From Prevotella denticola (GTDB lineage: Bacteria; Bacteroidota; Bacteroidia; Bacteroidales; Bacteroidaceae), in assembly GCF_900454835.1 (NCBI RefSeq), contig NZ_UGTM01000002.1, positions 372,001 to 436,000 on the forward strand: a stretch of 64,000 bases of DNA. The letters run 5' to 3'. How positions within the stretch are numbered: position 1 is the stretch's first letter; each line of letters starts with the position of its first letter. The position numbers were made by a program, and so were the translations under genes. The notes under the pieces are model-generated. The model was given only the letters and a program-made list of their open reading frames with translations. It made no database searches and was not told the origin of the DNA. Shown piece after piece: positions 8,251-17,189 of the stretch.

Positions 8251-8718
8251 TCACCGCTTCCAGAACCGTGCGGTGATGTCCTCGAAAGTACCGTCAGGAC
8301 GGCGGCGGAGCATTCGCTGGTTGGTACGCGGCGACTTCAGGCTGCCGAGGTGGCGGAGGTACGGTCCCACCTTAATATAATGGAAGTGCAGCGGCGAGAC
8401 GAGCGGCGAGAGGGCCGTGCGTCCCGTGTACCATCCCGTCTTCAGCCCGGGGTGGCTGTGCAGGACGTGGCAGGCAAGCCTGTCGACCGCCGCCGGGTCG
8501 GCATCGCCCCCCATGAATCCTACGCAGGTAATCGTCTCCTCCGCATCCCGGATGAGGGCCGAGAGGGTCTCTTCCGTCAGGAACGTGCCGGTATCAGCCC
8601 ACAGAAACCTGCTGTGGCAGCCCGGGCAGCGGCAGGGGCATCCGGAGATGTTGATGGCGAGCGTCACCTCGTCGGGGAATTCCTGAAAGACAATGTCTGT
8701 ATTGATATAACGTAACAT
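8251..8718 (-). CDS. nrdG: anaerobic ribonucleoside-triphosphate reductase activating protein
   Basis: 155 residues, normal for a short NrdG. The radical-SAM cysteine motif Cx3Cx2C is present in GCPCRCPGCHS, and a glycine-rich SAM segment follows (CVGFMGGDAD). NrdG uses SAM and a 4Fe-4S cluster to install the glycyl radical in NrdD, needed for dNTP synthesis without oxygen. No nrdD gene is in this window. A TACCTTTG box at 8748-8755 on the minus strand, 30 bp before the start, is the likely promoter. Confidence 0.88.
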   Translation of the reverse strand: MLRYINTDIVFQEFPDEVTLAINISGCPCRCPGCHSRFLWADTGTFLTEETLSALIRDAEETITCVGFMGGDADPAAVDRLACHVLHSHPGLKTGWYTGRTALSPLVSPLHFHYIKVGPYLRHLGSLKSPRTNQRMLRRRPDGTFEDITARFWKR

Positions 8719-8747
8719 AGCGGTTGACGTGTGATGGATGATACCTG

Positions 8748-8755
8748 CAAAGGTA
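8748..8755 (-). promoter_or_regulatory. -7 box of nrdG
   Basis: TACCTTTG on the minus strand, 30 bp upstream of the nrdG start. The -33 element is not clear. Confidence 0.5.
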
Positions 8756-8824
8756 GGAAGAAAGTTTGGAATGAGGAGAGGGAGAGATGAAAAAAGGGAA
8801 CGCTCTTTCGAGTATTCCCTTGTG

Positions 8825-8898
8825 TGATTCCGACAGGATTCAAACCTGTAACCTCTTGATCCGTAGTCAAGTGCTCTATTCAGTTGAGCTACGGAACC
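8825..8898 (-). tRNA. tRNA-Arg (ACG)
   Basis: 74 nt cloverleaf. The acceptor stem GGTTCCG pairs with CGGAATC (one G-U). The D arm GCTC..GAGC, the anticodon stem TTGA/TCAA closed around loop CTACGGA (anticodon ACG) and the T arm with TTTGAATC are all present. CCA is not encoded. A TACCTTTG box at 8957-8964, about 60 bp upstream, may be its promoter. Confidence 0.93.
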
Positions 8899-8956
8899 AT
8901 AAGACTATGGTCGCAACGGACGGAGAAGCCGAAGCTCCAATCCTTAATTGCGAGTG

Positions 8957-8964
8957 CAAAGGTA
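8957..8964 (-). promoter_or_regulatory. -7 box upstream of tRNA-Arg
   Basis: TACCTTTG on the minus strand, 58 bp from the tRNA 5' end and directly after the stop of the TRIC-type gene. Confidence 0.5.
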
Positions 8965-8970
8965 GGACTT

Positions 8971-9651
8971 TTAATCGGTTCTGCCAAATGTTTCAGTGTC
9001 TTTTTTCCCGTTTTTTTCATTCTCACCGTGGAGTGTCGGCAAGGAGATGTGATAACCCACTGCTATGAAGCGGATTATGCAGATGGTGAGGAAGGTGACG
9101 ACAACCGTCAGGGGCAGCGGCAGTCCGAGGGCGAGAAGCACCCAGTAGAGCAGTCCGCCTGCCACGCTGGCCATGGCATAGATCTCCTTGTGGAAGATGA
9201 CCGGCACGTTGTTCAGCAGCACGTCGCGGATGACGCCGCCCGCCACACCGGTGATGCAGCCCATAATGACGGCCACCCAGAAGGGATGTCCGAGGGCGAT
9301 GGTCTTCTGGATGCCGGCGATGGTGAAGAGTGCCAGTCCGAGCGTGTCGAAGACGAACCAGGCATTGCGCAGCCGCCTGATCCACTTGCGCGACAGAATG
9401 ACGAGCAGCAGGGCGAGCGCCGTACAGAGGACGTACATGATGTCTGTCATCCAGAACGGACGCACGCCGAGCATGGTGTCACGGATGGTACCGCCGCCGA
9501 TGGCGACGGCAAAGCCGCATACGTAGCCTCCAAACCAGTCGAAGTGCTTCTGTGCAGCGTGGCGGATGCCGGAGATGGCAAAGGCGAATGTCCCGAGGAA
9601 CTCCAGGATTACCTGGAGCGTGTGGACGAGCTGGGGGTCGGTGTAGGGCAT
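8971..9651 (-). CDS. TRIC-type / UPF0126 (YadS-like) membrane protein
   Basis: 226 residues from the ATG at 9651 (MPYTDPQLVHTLQVILEFLG). About seven hydrophobic segments and the duplicated motif of this family are visible: FAFAISGIRHA...GGGTIRDTMLG in the first half and LGLALFTIAGIQKT...GVAGGVIRDVLLN in the second. Bacterial TRIC proteins form trimeric cation channels; some relatives have been linked to glycine uptake. The frame runs upstream through an intergenic repeat, and those residues (SSPPIIAYSHLSS...) are repeat translation, so the longer start is rejected. Confidence 0.88.
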   Translation of the reverse strand: MPYTDPQLVHTLQVILEFLGTFAFAISGIRHAAQKHFDWFGGYVCGFAVAIGGGTIRDTMLGVRPFWMTDIMYVLCTALALLLVILSRKWIRRLRNAWFVFDTLGLALFTIAGIQKTIALGHPFWVAVIMGCITGVAGGVIRDVLLNNVPVIFHKEIYAMASVAGGLLYWVLLALGLPLPLTVVVTFLTICIIRFIAVGYHISLPTLHGENEKNGKKDTETFGRTD

Positions 9652-9738
9652 GATGGGCGGGGATAAGCGATAATGGGCGATGAGAGGCGATGATAAGTGG
9701 GAATAGGCGATGATGGGCGGGGATGAGAATGTGATGGC
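9652..9738. repeat. GATGGGCGATGATAAGCG-type intergenic repeat
   Basis: Degenerate array of 8-10 bp units (GGGCGATGAT, AAGCGATAAT, GGGCGGGGAT) filling the gap between two genes. Related arrays occur at about 10691-10782, 14488-14526, 17190-17285 and, in reverse, 31048-31090. Confidence 0.7.
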
Positions 9739-9739
9739 A

Positions 9740-10690
9740 TTACACCACATTCTGCGGATTCCCTGCGATGAACCGCCTGATGTTCTCGACGCAGACCGCC
9801 ATGAGCCGCTGGCGCGCCTCACGGGTCGCCCAGGCGATGTGGGGCGTGATGTAGGCGTTGGGCTGGCGGAAGAGCGGGTTGTCGGGGCGGGGCGGCTCGT
9901 CGGTCAGCACGTCGGCGCAGTAGGCGGCGAGCTGTCCGCTCTCCAGGGCGGCGGCCACGGCCTGTTCGTCGACGAGACCGCCGCGTCCGGTGTTGATGAG
10001 GATGGCACCGGGATGTACCATCGCCAGCGTACCGGCGTTGATCATGCGGGTGTTGACGGCCGTCAGCGGACAGTGCAGCGTGATGACGTCGGAGGTGCTG
10101 AGCAGCCCTTCGAGCGTCGTCTTGCGGATCCACTCGGGCAGGTCGCTGCTGTTCCGGCTGGTACAGGCGGAGATGTCCATGCCCATGGCGTGGGCGATGT
10201 GCGCCACGCGCTGTCCGATGTTGCCGAGCCCGACGATGCCGATGGTCTTGCCGGCCAGCTCGATGAGCGGCGTGTCCCAGTAGCAGAAGTCGCGCTGTCG
10301 GCTCCACTCGCCCTGCCGCACGGCCCGGGCATAGTGGTCGGCCCGGGTGGCGACGTTCAGCAGGAGTGCGAAGACGTGCTGTGCGACGCTGTCGGTGCTG
10401 TAAGCCGGGATGTTGCAGACGACGATGCCCCGCTCACGGGCGGCCTCGAGGTCGATGTTGTTGTAGCCGGTCGCCAGCTCGCCGATATACTTCAGGCGGG
10501 GCAGCTCGTCGAGCACTTCGCGCGTGATGTACACTTTGTTGATCAGGATGCCGTCGGCCTCCCTGGCACGTTCCGCCACCTGCTCCTGGCAGGTGTGGTC
10601 GTAGATGGTACAGTCGGCGAGCGACTTCACCGGCTCCCAGGAGAGGTCGCCGGGGTTGACTGCATGGCAGTCGAGGATGGAGATTTTCAT
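9740..10690 (-). CDS. D-2-hydroxyacid dehydrogenase (glycerate dehydrogenase-like)
   Basis: 316 residues from the ATG at 10690 (MKISILDCHAVNPGDLSWEP). NAD-binding motif GIVGLGNIGQRVAHIAHAMG lies near residue 150. The substrate arginine is in LINTGRGGLVDE, and the catalytic histidine is in YITPHIAWATREAR. This is the D-isomer 2-hydroxyacid dehydrogenase family, closest in style to hydroxypyruvate reductases (HprA-like), which interconvert D-glycerate and hydroxypyruvate; the exact substrate is inferred. The preceding in-frame residues are repeat translation (HHRPSSLIIAHHRLSS) and are excluded. Confidence 0.87.
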   Translation of the reverse strand: MKISILDCHAVNPGDLSWEPVKSLADCTIYDHTCQEQVAERAREADGILINKVYITREVLDELPRLKYIGELATGYNNIDLEAARERGIVVCNIPAYSTDSVAQHVFALLLNVATRADHYARAVRQGEWSRQRDFCYWDTPLIELAGKTIGIVGLGNIGQRVAHIAHAMGMDISACTSRNSSDLPEWIRKTTLEGLLSTSDVITLHCPLTAVNTRMINAGTLAMVHPGAILINTGRGGLVDEQAVAAALESGQLAAYCADVLTDEPPRPDNPLFRQPNAYITPHIAWATREARQRLMAVCVENIRRFIAGNPQNVV

Positions 10691-10782
10691 AAGCGATGAT
10701 AAGCGATGATGGGCGATAATAAGCGATGATGGGCGATGATGGGCGGGGATAGGCGAGGATAAGCGGGAATGGATAGCAGCTG
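10691..10782. repeat. GATGGGCGATGATAAGCG-type intergenic repeat
   Basis: Second array of GCGATGATAAGCGATGATGGG units, directly upstream of the dehydrogenase start, between it and the rarA stop. Confidence 0.7.
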
Positions 10783-10798
10783 ACCTCAATCCTCATCG

Positions 10799-12019
10799 CT
10801 AATCACTCCCCTCTCCATTCGGAGAGGGGCCGGGGGTGAGGCTTAGCGCATCGGGCATGTACTGCTGCTCGACGTAATGGCCGGGGTAATCGTGCGGGTA
10901 CTTGTAACCGTCGCTGTAGCCGAGGTCCTTCATCAGCTTCGTCGGCGCATTGCGCAGATGGAGCGGGACGGGGAGGTTGCCGGTGCGGCGCACCAGCTCC
11001 AAGGCTTCATTGATGGCTTTGTAGGCGGAGTTGTCCTTCTTCGACCGTGCCAGGTAGACCACCGCCTCGGCCAGCGGGATGCGTCCCTCGGGCCATCCGA
11101 TCTTCGTCACGGCATCGAAGGCGGCGTTCGCCAGCAGGAGGGCGTTGGGATTCGCCAGTCCGATGTCCTCCGCCGCACTGATGACGACCCTCCGGGCGAT
11201 GAACTTCGGGTCCTCGCCTCCCTCTATCATGCGCGCCATCCAGTAGAGAGCCGCCTCGGGGTCGGAGCCCCGGATCGACTTGATGAACGCCGAGATGATG
11301 TCGTAGTGCATCTCGCCGTCCTTGTCGTAGGCAAGGGGGTTCTGCTGCAGCCGCTCCTCCACGATGCGGTCGGTGACGGTGACCGTGTCGTCCGGCGCGG
11401 CATCGACGATCAGCTCGAGGATGTTCAGCAGCTTGCGGGCGTCGCCGCCGCTGTAACGCAGCAGGGCATCCGTCTCGTGCAGGTCGATGTGCCGTTTCTT
11501 CAGCTCCGTGTCCTCCGCCACCGCCCGGTGGAGCAGCGTCAGCAGGTCGTCCTTCTCCAGCGGCTTGAGCACATAGAGCTGGCAGCGGGAGAGCAGCGGC
11601 CGTATCACCTCGAACGACGGGTTCTCCGTCGTCGCCCCGATGAGCGTCACCGTCCCCTTCTCCACGGCGCCGAGCAGCGAGTCCTGCTGCGACTTGGAGA
11701 AGCGGTGGATCTCGTCGATGAAGAGGATCGGCGAGGCGGAATTGAAGAAGCGGCCGTTCTGTGCCCGCTCGATGACGTCGCGCACGTCCTTCACGCCGCT
11801 CGTCACCGCCGAGAGGGTGTAGAACGGCGTCTCCAGCCGGTGGGCGATGATCTGCGCCAGCGTCGTCTTGCCCACGCCCGGCGGTCCCCAGAGGATGAAC
11901 GACGCGATGCGCCCCGAGTCGATCATCCGCCGGAGCACAGCCCCCTCGCCCACGAGGTGCTGCTGTCCGATATAGTCGTCGAGGGTGCGCGGCCGCATCC
12001 GTTCTGCCAGTGGTTCCAT
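10799..12019 (-). CDS. rarA: replication-associated recombination protein A (MgsA/RarA AAA+ ATPase)
   Basis: 406 residues. Starts MEPLAERMRPRTLDDYIGQ, with Walker A GPPGVGKTT near residue 48, Walker B ILFIDEIHRFSK near 100, sensor 1 GATTENPSFE, and the C-terminal MgsA tetramerisation region (RRVVISAAEDIGLANP). RarA acts at stalled replication forks with the single-strand-binding protein. The last residues, SLTPGPSPNGEGSD, are not part of the family: they are the translation of a dispersed inverted-repeat element (10805-10845) inserted at the gene end, which supplies a new stop codon. Confidence 0.93.
   Translation of the reverse strand: MEPLAERMRPRTLDDYIGQQHLVGEGAVLRRMIDSGRIASFILWGPPGVGKTTLAQIIAHRLETPFYTLSAVTSGVKDVRDVIERAQNGRFFNSASPILFIDEIHRFSKSQQDSLLGAVEKGTVTLIGATTENPSFEVIRPLLSRCQLYVLKPLEKDDLLTLLHRAVAEDTELKKRHIDLHETDALLRYSGGDARKLLNILELIVDAAPDDTVTVTDRIVEERLQQNPLAYDKDGEMHYDIISAFIKSIRGSDPEAALYWMARMIEGGEDPKFIARRVVISAAEDIGLANPNALLLANAAFDAVTKIGWPEGRIPLAEAVVYLARSKKDNSAYKAINEALELVRRTGNLPVPLHLRNAPTKLMKDLGYSDGYKYPHDYPGHYVEQQYMPDALSLTPGPSPNGEGSD
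10805..10845. repeat. dispersed inverted-repeat (REP-like) element
   Basis: Hairpin-forming element CTCCCCTCTCC-attc-GGAGAGGGG followed by CCGGGGGTGAGGCTT. The same sequence is found twice at 18381-18541, and a diverged form lies near 17323-17352. Such elements are widespread in Bacteroidetes genomes. Confidence 0.8.
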
Positions 12020-12044
12020 GTCGCTTCCTGTTTTTATTCAAAGG

Positions 12045-12052
12045 CAAAAGTA
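12045..12052 (-). promoter_or_regulatory. -7 box of rarA
   Basis: TACTTTTG on the minus strand (TAnnTTTG), 25 bp before the rarA start. No obvious -33 TTTG. Confidence 0.5.
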
Positions 12053-12170
12053 AGCAATTTTTTCCATATCCGTGCAGACGGGGCGGCATATTTGAAGACA
12101 GGAAGGGAACGGATGGAACAGAAAAGACAGAATGACGGAACGATAAAACCTTCAGATGCCGGAACCGACT

Positions 12171-12224
12171 TCAAAAAAAAAAGATAATGACACGAGCCTG
12201 CCCGAAGCAGCGGATCGTGTCATT
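12171..12224 (-). terminator. rho-independent terminator of the fimbrillin operon
   Basis: Perfect 10-bp stem AATGACACGA/TCGTGTCATT at 12186-12224 (19-nt loop), followed on the minus strand by ATC and ten T. It lies about 100 bp past the fimbrillin-type gene stop. Confidence 0.85.
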
Positions 12225-12320
12225 GTCCGGAAAAAGAAATCATGTCATCCTGTACAAAGACAGGTGCATGACTGCGGGGGGCAGCCCCTCTTCAGGTTTC
12301 TGCGAAACCGAAGGCTGCCT

Positions 12321-13919
12321 TTATTGAACTGCAAAGAGAGGATAAGCCCATACACGGTCGTCAACATCCAGGCCGACTTCCGACTTGGAGAAGTGCAGCG
12401 AGACGGCCTGCAGGGAACCATTCGACTTCTTGACGGATGTGGATGTCCAGTAAGCACCGCTGTAACCGCTTGCACCCAGCCTGAGCTTCCCGTTACTGGT
12501 GCCGTTGTCAAGGTAGCCCATGGCCGGCAGATAGAAATACCGGCTGGTGTCGGACGGTTTGCCCTGGGCGGGTGTTCTCACCCATTTGCCATGATAATCG
12601 GAAGAATTCTCTACCCAGTCTTTCCACACGGAGTTATCCCGGTAGTCCTTTCCGTCAGGATAAACCTTTACCGGAGAGTGATAGGGACCGGCATCGCAAT
12701 ACTGCAGCTTCTTGAACCACATTCCGCCGATGTAGAGGTGCTTGTTCATGACCCAGAGCGTCGTCTCGTCCCAGTGAGGGTCGCCCCTGAAGGCATACAG
12801 GGTCGCCTCGTTGGCATTCGGACAGGTCTTGCAGGAATTGACCGCATAAAGATCCGAGCCGTTGCCGTTGAAATAGCGGTCGGTGCCATAGCCGTTGAAA
12901 TCAGCCCACTCGCCGTCGACGGCCGGCAGCGTGCCGGTATAGGTGTTCCAATAATCCTTGCCGGCATCCCACATATAATACTTCATTTCGTAACGCGGCA
13001 GGGCCAGGTCGAACTTCACGAGCCTGTTCCGTCCGGCATTGAGCTTCAGGGTGCTGTACGTCTTCGAGACCGTACCCGTCACACCGGTCTTCGAGTCCTT
13101 CAGGGTGTAGGCTACCGTCACATTCGCATAATCGCCCGGGGCAAGCACCATGATGGCGCTGTTGCGGGTATAATCGGATGTCTGTGACAGGGTGAACCTG
13201 TCTGAGAGCGTCAGGGTGATGCACCTGGACGTTGCGGAAGCCGCATCCTTCCGTATGCCGCTGTCGTCGAAGCCGTAGGTGCCGGCAATATCCCGGTCGG
13301 CCGTCACCTTGATCTGCTGCACGCTGACCGTTCCGGCAAGTTCGCCCTTGCTGTCGTAAGGGGCAAAGGTGAGATAGGAGGCCTTGTGGTCGAGCATGAA
13401 GCGGTAAGAGCCGTCGCCCTGCCTGCCGGCCACAGCCGTACCGCAGTCGCCGTCCGTGCCGATGTGTGCGCCGTCGTTGGGGGCCTGCTGCTGCTGTTCA
13501 GCCTTGATGGTCACCTTGTCTCCCGCTGCATTGCCGTTCCCGGTATAACGCACGGGATAGGACGGGGCGGTAAAGACACCGTCGAAATAGAAGCTGGCCG
13601 CGGTCTCCTTGCCGGCGGTGGCGGGGATGGTCGAACGGTTGCTGACCTTCAGGGCCGTGGCAGCATCGTTCACCCAGAGGCGGTCGCCCGACGTCCAGTA
13701 GAACTTCACGGCCGATCCGGTGTATTCGCCGGCTGTGCGCGTGGCCGATGCGGGCTGGGGGCCTACGGCATCCTCTGCCACGGAAAATCTGGTCATGTTC
13801 TCCGTACCGGGCTGCACGGAACTGTTCTCCTGCGACGCATCGTCACCGGCGCAGCCCGTCAGGAACAGCAGCAGTGCCGGAACGGCAAGCGTCTTCTTAT
13901 AGAATCGTATCTTCTTCAT
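12321..13919 (-). CDS. fimbrillin-family lipoprotein
   Basis: 532 residues from the ATG at 13919. A lipoprotein signal ends LLLFLTGC, so it is exported and lipid-anchored. Residues 40-320 have the layout of Bacteroidales fimbrillin-family proteins: TRTAGEYTGSAVKFYWTSGD and FYFDGVFTAPSYPVRYTG early, then YLTFAPYDSKGELAGTVSVQQIKVTADRDIAGTY, and a second domain ending LKLNAGRNRLVKFDLALP. The C-terminal 200 residues (from YYMWDAGKDYWN to RVWAYPLFAVQ) resemble the FISUMP/DUF1566-like formylglycine-type domain often found at the end of such surface proteins. The likely role is a fimbrial or surface adhesin subunit. It is co-transcribed with the small upstream gene. Confidence 0.82.
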   Translation of the reverse strand: MKKIRFYKKTLAVPALLLFLTGCAGDDASQENSSVQPGTENMTRFSVAEDAVGPQPASATRTAGEYTGSAVKFYWTSGDRLWVNDAATALKVSNRSTIPATAGKETAASFYFDGVFTAPSYPVRYTGNGNAAGDKVTIKAEQQQQAPNDGAHIGTDGDCGTAVAGRQGDGSYRFMLDHKASYLTFAPYDSKGELAGTVSVQQIKVTADRDIAGTYGFDDSGIRKDAASATSRCITLTLSDRFTLSQTSDYTRNSAIMVLAPGDYANVTVAYTLKDSKTGVTGTVSKTYSTLKLNAGRNRLVKFDLALPRYEMKYYMWDAGKDYWNTYTGTLPAVDGEWADFNGYGTDRYFNGNGSDLYAVNSCKTCPNANEATLYAFRGDPHWDETTLWVMNKHLYIGGMWFKKLQYCDAGPYHSPVKVYPDGKDYRDNSVWKDWVENSSDYHGKWVRTPAQGKPSDTSRYFYLPAMGYLDNGTSNGKLRLGASGYSGAYWTSTSVKKSNGSLQAVSLHFSKSEVGLDVDDRVWAYPLFAVQ

Positions 13920-13983
13920 TGTCTTCAAATAATGCTCTTGATTCGTTATCCATTTGATATATGAGGTGATTAAAGGGCGGTGG

Positions 13984-14193
13984 TTAATCTTCCCACGGCC
14001 CATAGCCGTCCTGCCCAGCCCTGTCAGCATCGGAAAAGTCGTGCGGCTTGGCCGTCAGCGGTTCGTCGTCGGCGGCACTATTGTGTCCGCCGCCAAAGGG
14101 CGACTGCCCCAGCATCGGACTTTCGATCCTCAAAGTGCATACCTCGGCGCATGGGGCAAGGTATGGCTTTCTTGCATTTATTTTCTTCTTCAT
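13984..14193 (-). CDS. small fimbrillin-associated hypothetical protein
   Basis: 69 residues from the ATG at 14193 (MKKKINARKPYLAPCAEVCT). The N-terminal Lys-rich start, Tyr-x-x-Pro and later SPMLGQSPFGG fit the short peptides that Prevotella commonly encodes next to fimbrillin-like lipoproteins ('K-Y-x-x-P ... S' pattern). No domain or function is known. It is 64 bp upstream of the fimbrillin gene on the same strand and shares its promoter. An earlier in-frame ATG at 14232 is possible. Confidence 0.7.
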   Translation of the reverse strand: MKKKINARKPYLAPCAEVCTLRIESPMLGQSPFGGGHNSAADDEPLTAKPHDFSDADRAGQDGYGPWED

Positions 14194-14412
14194 ATCCTGA
14201 GATTTTACATAAAACCGATAATTTCCATTCAAGCCCGGTCATGGCAGATTCCTCAGATGCCCCCCTGTCTTTCAGCCGGGCATGGGACAAAAACACAAGA
14301 AGCCGACCGCTCTCACGCTCCACATCCTGTGTCTGTACTTCTCTCACACGGGGAGACGTTGCTCCTCCCATCTGTAACTTCCTGAAACGTCCATTTAGTG
14401 ATAAAAACGGTG

Positions 14413-14420
14413 CAAAGGTA
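14413..14420 (-). promoter_or_regulatory. -7 box of the fimbrillin operon
   Basis: TACCTTTG on the minus strand, 220 bp upstream of the small gene, giving a long leader. No gene lies between. Confidence 0.5.
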
Positions 14421-16458
14421 AGAAAAATCCCTGAAACACACAAGGAAACACAAAAGAAGTGGAGGATAGAATCTGTGGAAGGTAAACAATGATGGGAGAT
14501 GATGGGCAGAGGATAAGCGGGAATGGGATTTACTCTAACCAGCTTCCTTTTGAGAGAGGGGGGATTATCTGTTATGTTTTTTTATCATCTTCCTTTTTTG
14601 TCGTCCAGCGAGGAATCCTCCCGCACAGGAAATCCTCCCGAATCGTCGCACAGAGGGTATGGGAGGGAGGGATAAAAAGATGATATACAGTGATTTGACC
14701 GTCTGTCTTCTGTCAGCAGAGGAAGGACGGGAAAAACGGTTTTCTCCCCCACCCTATCCTCTCTGCCTAAAGAAGAACGGAGGAATCAAGGAAGAAACGA
14801 CCTGTTTTGTCGGGATAATTCATAAAACACATCTGCTTCCTCCCCATCCGTCGCACCTAACCTCCCAAATTGTCGGATACCTGCACACGACAGCTACCTA
14901 TCTGTCGCCGCACCCTTCCCTATCTGTCGCCGCGCTCTTCCCTATCTGTCGCCGCTATGTTCCCTGTTTGTCGTTCGGTATCGTTGTAACTTGTTGGGTG
15001 ACAGGATGTCCAATGTTCCCTACTAATATCTTATAAAGACTGTATAACGACATTCTAACCTGAGAAGAAGTTTTGTGTTCGGAAAGAAAACATGATTTTC
15101 CTGTGGGGGAAGACGATTTCAAACAAAAGCTCCGGGGCGAACCTCCCTTTTTGTCGCACTTGTCTTTTCCGTCTTCTTCCGCCCTTCCGACGGCGGCGGA
15201 GGGCAGGAGTGTACTCCCTGCCGTGCCGGCGGCCTGAAGATCCGGCTGGCGGAGCTGGACGGTGCCGACAGGCCTTGACCGAGTTCCAGACAAGGCCTGA
15301 TTGCCTTGCAGAAAGGCCTTAGTTGGAGGGCAGAAAGGCCTTACTTGAGAGGCAGACAAGCCTTAGTCGGAAGGCAGGAAAGCCTTACTTAGAAGGGTTG
15401 CTAAAGTCCTGTTGCCGTGATGGTTAGCGGTTGACTTTTGGGGGCGGCCCTCCGTGGTGCGGCCGGCGGGGCAGGACGGCTGTGGGAAGGTCACGGGGCT
15501 GTGGCGGGGGCGGCTGTATGGCGGTGTGTGTCGTAGCGGGCGGGCGGTGCTTGTTCTGCCGGCAGCGATTGGGGGATGAGGTTGGAAGAAAGGCGGCTGC
15601 CGCTGCTGATGCATGGTCCGGCAGATGTTCCCTTTTTGTCTTTCAGGGCAGTGGCCCTGTCTGCGGTTTTCCCTCCCTATCTGTCGCATCTCTCTCGGGC
15701 GGCACCGGCAGGAGGGCTGTTTCGGTGCTCGTTCCGTTCGCTTGGGACGGCCGACAAAACGGGAACATCTTTTTCTTCTTTTACAGTCTTTGTTTCTCAT
15801 AAACGCCTTGTTGTCAATTTGTTGCTGTTCCTGTGTTTGATTTCCGCTTGAGTCGGCGGCCCAACTTGTCACTTTTTTGTCGCAGTCGGCTTTTATGCTT
15901 CTTCATAACTATGCTGATTTCCAATGTGTTATGATGTTTCTTGCAATCGGTTGTTTTTGCTCCCTATTTGTCGCATGGTGTCTGGTGGCATCTTCCTCCC
16001 TGTCTGTCGGCGACGGTTCCGGCCGCTCTCCCACCTTGTTATATATAGGGTGGCGGCGACATCTTCCTTTTCCGTCGCACATCTCCTGTCCGCCGCTTTG
16101 AGTTTTCCCTCCCTATTCGTCGCTGCTGCCTGACTGTGAGTGCTTCATCAGACGGTGATGTGTCTTGCGGAGAGGGGCCGTGGATGCAGCGTGGTATCGG
16201 GATGGAGCAGTGTGGGGAGCATGGATGCCTGCATAAGGGCCGGACGCATTCTCTGGGGATAATGTCATTTCTTTTCTCTCCTCCGTATGCGGACAGGCGG
16301 CGGAGGAGTAAGCCTTTTTCGCCATGGCGGCGGACAGGTTTCCTTAAATTGTCTTTATCGTCGGTAAAATGAGGAGATTATAAATTAATAAAGGTTAAAT
16401 ATGACGGTGGACACAAAAAAAACTGCATTCAGTATTCGTGTTTTTCATAGAAACCCAT
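14421..16458. other. 2-kb gene-free region rich in TTCCCTATCTGTCGCA-type motifs
   Basis: No supported gene. Motif copies include three close together at 14904-14957 (each CTATCTGTCGCCGC-like), and others near 14641, 14848, 15148, 15680, 15877, 15966, 16073 and 16117. Variants change the middle bases (CTATTTGTCGC, CCTTTTTGTCGCA, CATCCGTCGCA). A GATGGG/GATAAGCG array is at 14488-14526. The open frames here are low-complexity (Phe/Leu/Ser or Arg/Pro-rich) and shift with the repeats. Confidence 0.65.
15262..15405. repeat. AAGGCCTTA-type tandem repeat cluster 1
   Basis: Six irregular units of about 22 bp with the core CAGAAAGGCCTTAcTTGaga; the centre AAGGCCTTA is close to palindromic. The same core recurs at 24130-24440 and 34108-34222. 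Confidence 0.7.
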
Positions 16459-16541
16459 TAACTTTGCGACAAGTTTTTTTAGTGGTTAATTTAGTTTTAG
16501 TATTTAAACCTTGGGTGATGTGAATCAGTCAAGGTTCTTTT
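16459..16541 (+). promoter_or_regulatory. promoter followed by terminator-like hairpin (leader or small RNA)
   Basis: TAACTTTG at 16459-16466 fits the -7 consensus, with a T-rich stretch about 18 bp upstream. About 45 bp downstream is the stem AACCTTG/CAAGGTT (16 nt loop) followed by CTTTTTT. This could be an attenuator for the flavoprotein gene at 16683 or the end of a short RNA. Confidence 0.45.
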
Positions 16542-16682
16542 TTGTGTAGAAATGCGAGAGGCGGACGGACGGGATGCCTGTTCTGTTTGTCGTCTTTTTT
16601 TTTATGTATGGCGGCAGCCGACCATGTTTTATTTATGGGCGTAGTCGGTATTGTCTTGCCAGTCAGATTTTTTTTTCATAGT

Positions 16683-17177
16683 ATGGCAGAAGGAATGAAG
16701 TATGTGAACGACCGCGTCCGCAGGCAGGACCGCCTGATGGACGAGACGCGGGCCCTCGAGCTGCTGCGCGAGGGCGAATATGGTGTGCTGAGCATGGTGG
16801 CCGATGGTGGGGGCTATGGCGTGCCGGTGAATTTCGTGTGGGACGGCGTCCGCAGCGTCTATATCCACTGTGCGCCGGCGGGCCGCAAGCTGATGGCCAT
16901 CGAACAGAATCCGAGGGTCTCGCTGTGCGTCATCGGCAATGTGCATCTGCTACCGCGGAATTTCACCACCGAGTATGAGAGTGCGATCTTCTTCGGCGAG
17001 GCGCACATCCACCTCAGCGACGAGGAGAAGATGCATGCCCTGCGCCTGCTGATCGACAAGCTGTCGGCCGACTTCAAGGAGCTGGGCGACAAGTATGCGC
17101 ACATGAGCTTCCACCGGGTGGAGATTATCCGGGTGGACTTCACGGAGTTCAGCGGGAAACGGAAGAAGGTCAGGTGA
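16683..17177 (+). CDS. pyridoxamine 5'-phosphate oxidase-family flavoprotein (Nim-like)
   Basis: 164 residues from the ATG at 16683 (MAEGMKYVNDRVRRQDRLMD); the upstream in-frame residues are not protein-like. The split-barrel flavin-binding fold shows in GEYGVLSMVADGGGYGVPVNFVWDG, YIHCAPAGRKLMAI and NPRVSLCVIGNV, the pattern of the Bacteroidales Nim/PNPOx-like proteins. Relatives include 5-nitroimidazole reductases (NimA-J) and FMN-binding oxidoreductases of unknown substrate; resistance function cannot be read from the sequence. A promoter and hairpin precede it. Confidence 0.82.
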   Translation: MAEGMKYVNDRVRRQDRLMDETRALELLREGEYGVLSMVADGGGYGVPVNFVWDGVRSVYIHCAPAGRKLMAIEQNPRVSLCVIGNVHLLPRNFTTEYESAIFFGEAHIHLSDEEKMHALRLLIDKLSADFKELGDKYAHMSFHRVEIIRVDFTEFSGKRKKVR

Positions 17178-17189
17178 GGAGCCTCCGGA

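Noticed and set aside
8884..12187. Long plus-strand frames opposite the TRIC-type, dehydrogenase and rarA genes
   Set aside because: Reverse-strand shadows of GC-rich genes, rich in Asp/Gly/Val/His/Arg without domains; the minus-strand genes have full motifs.
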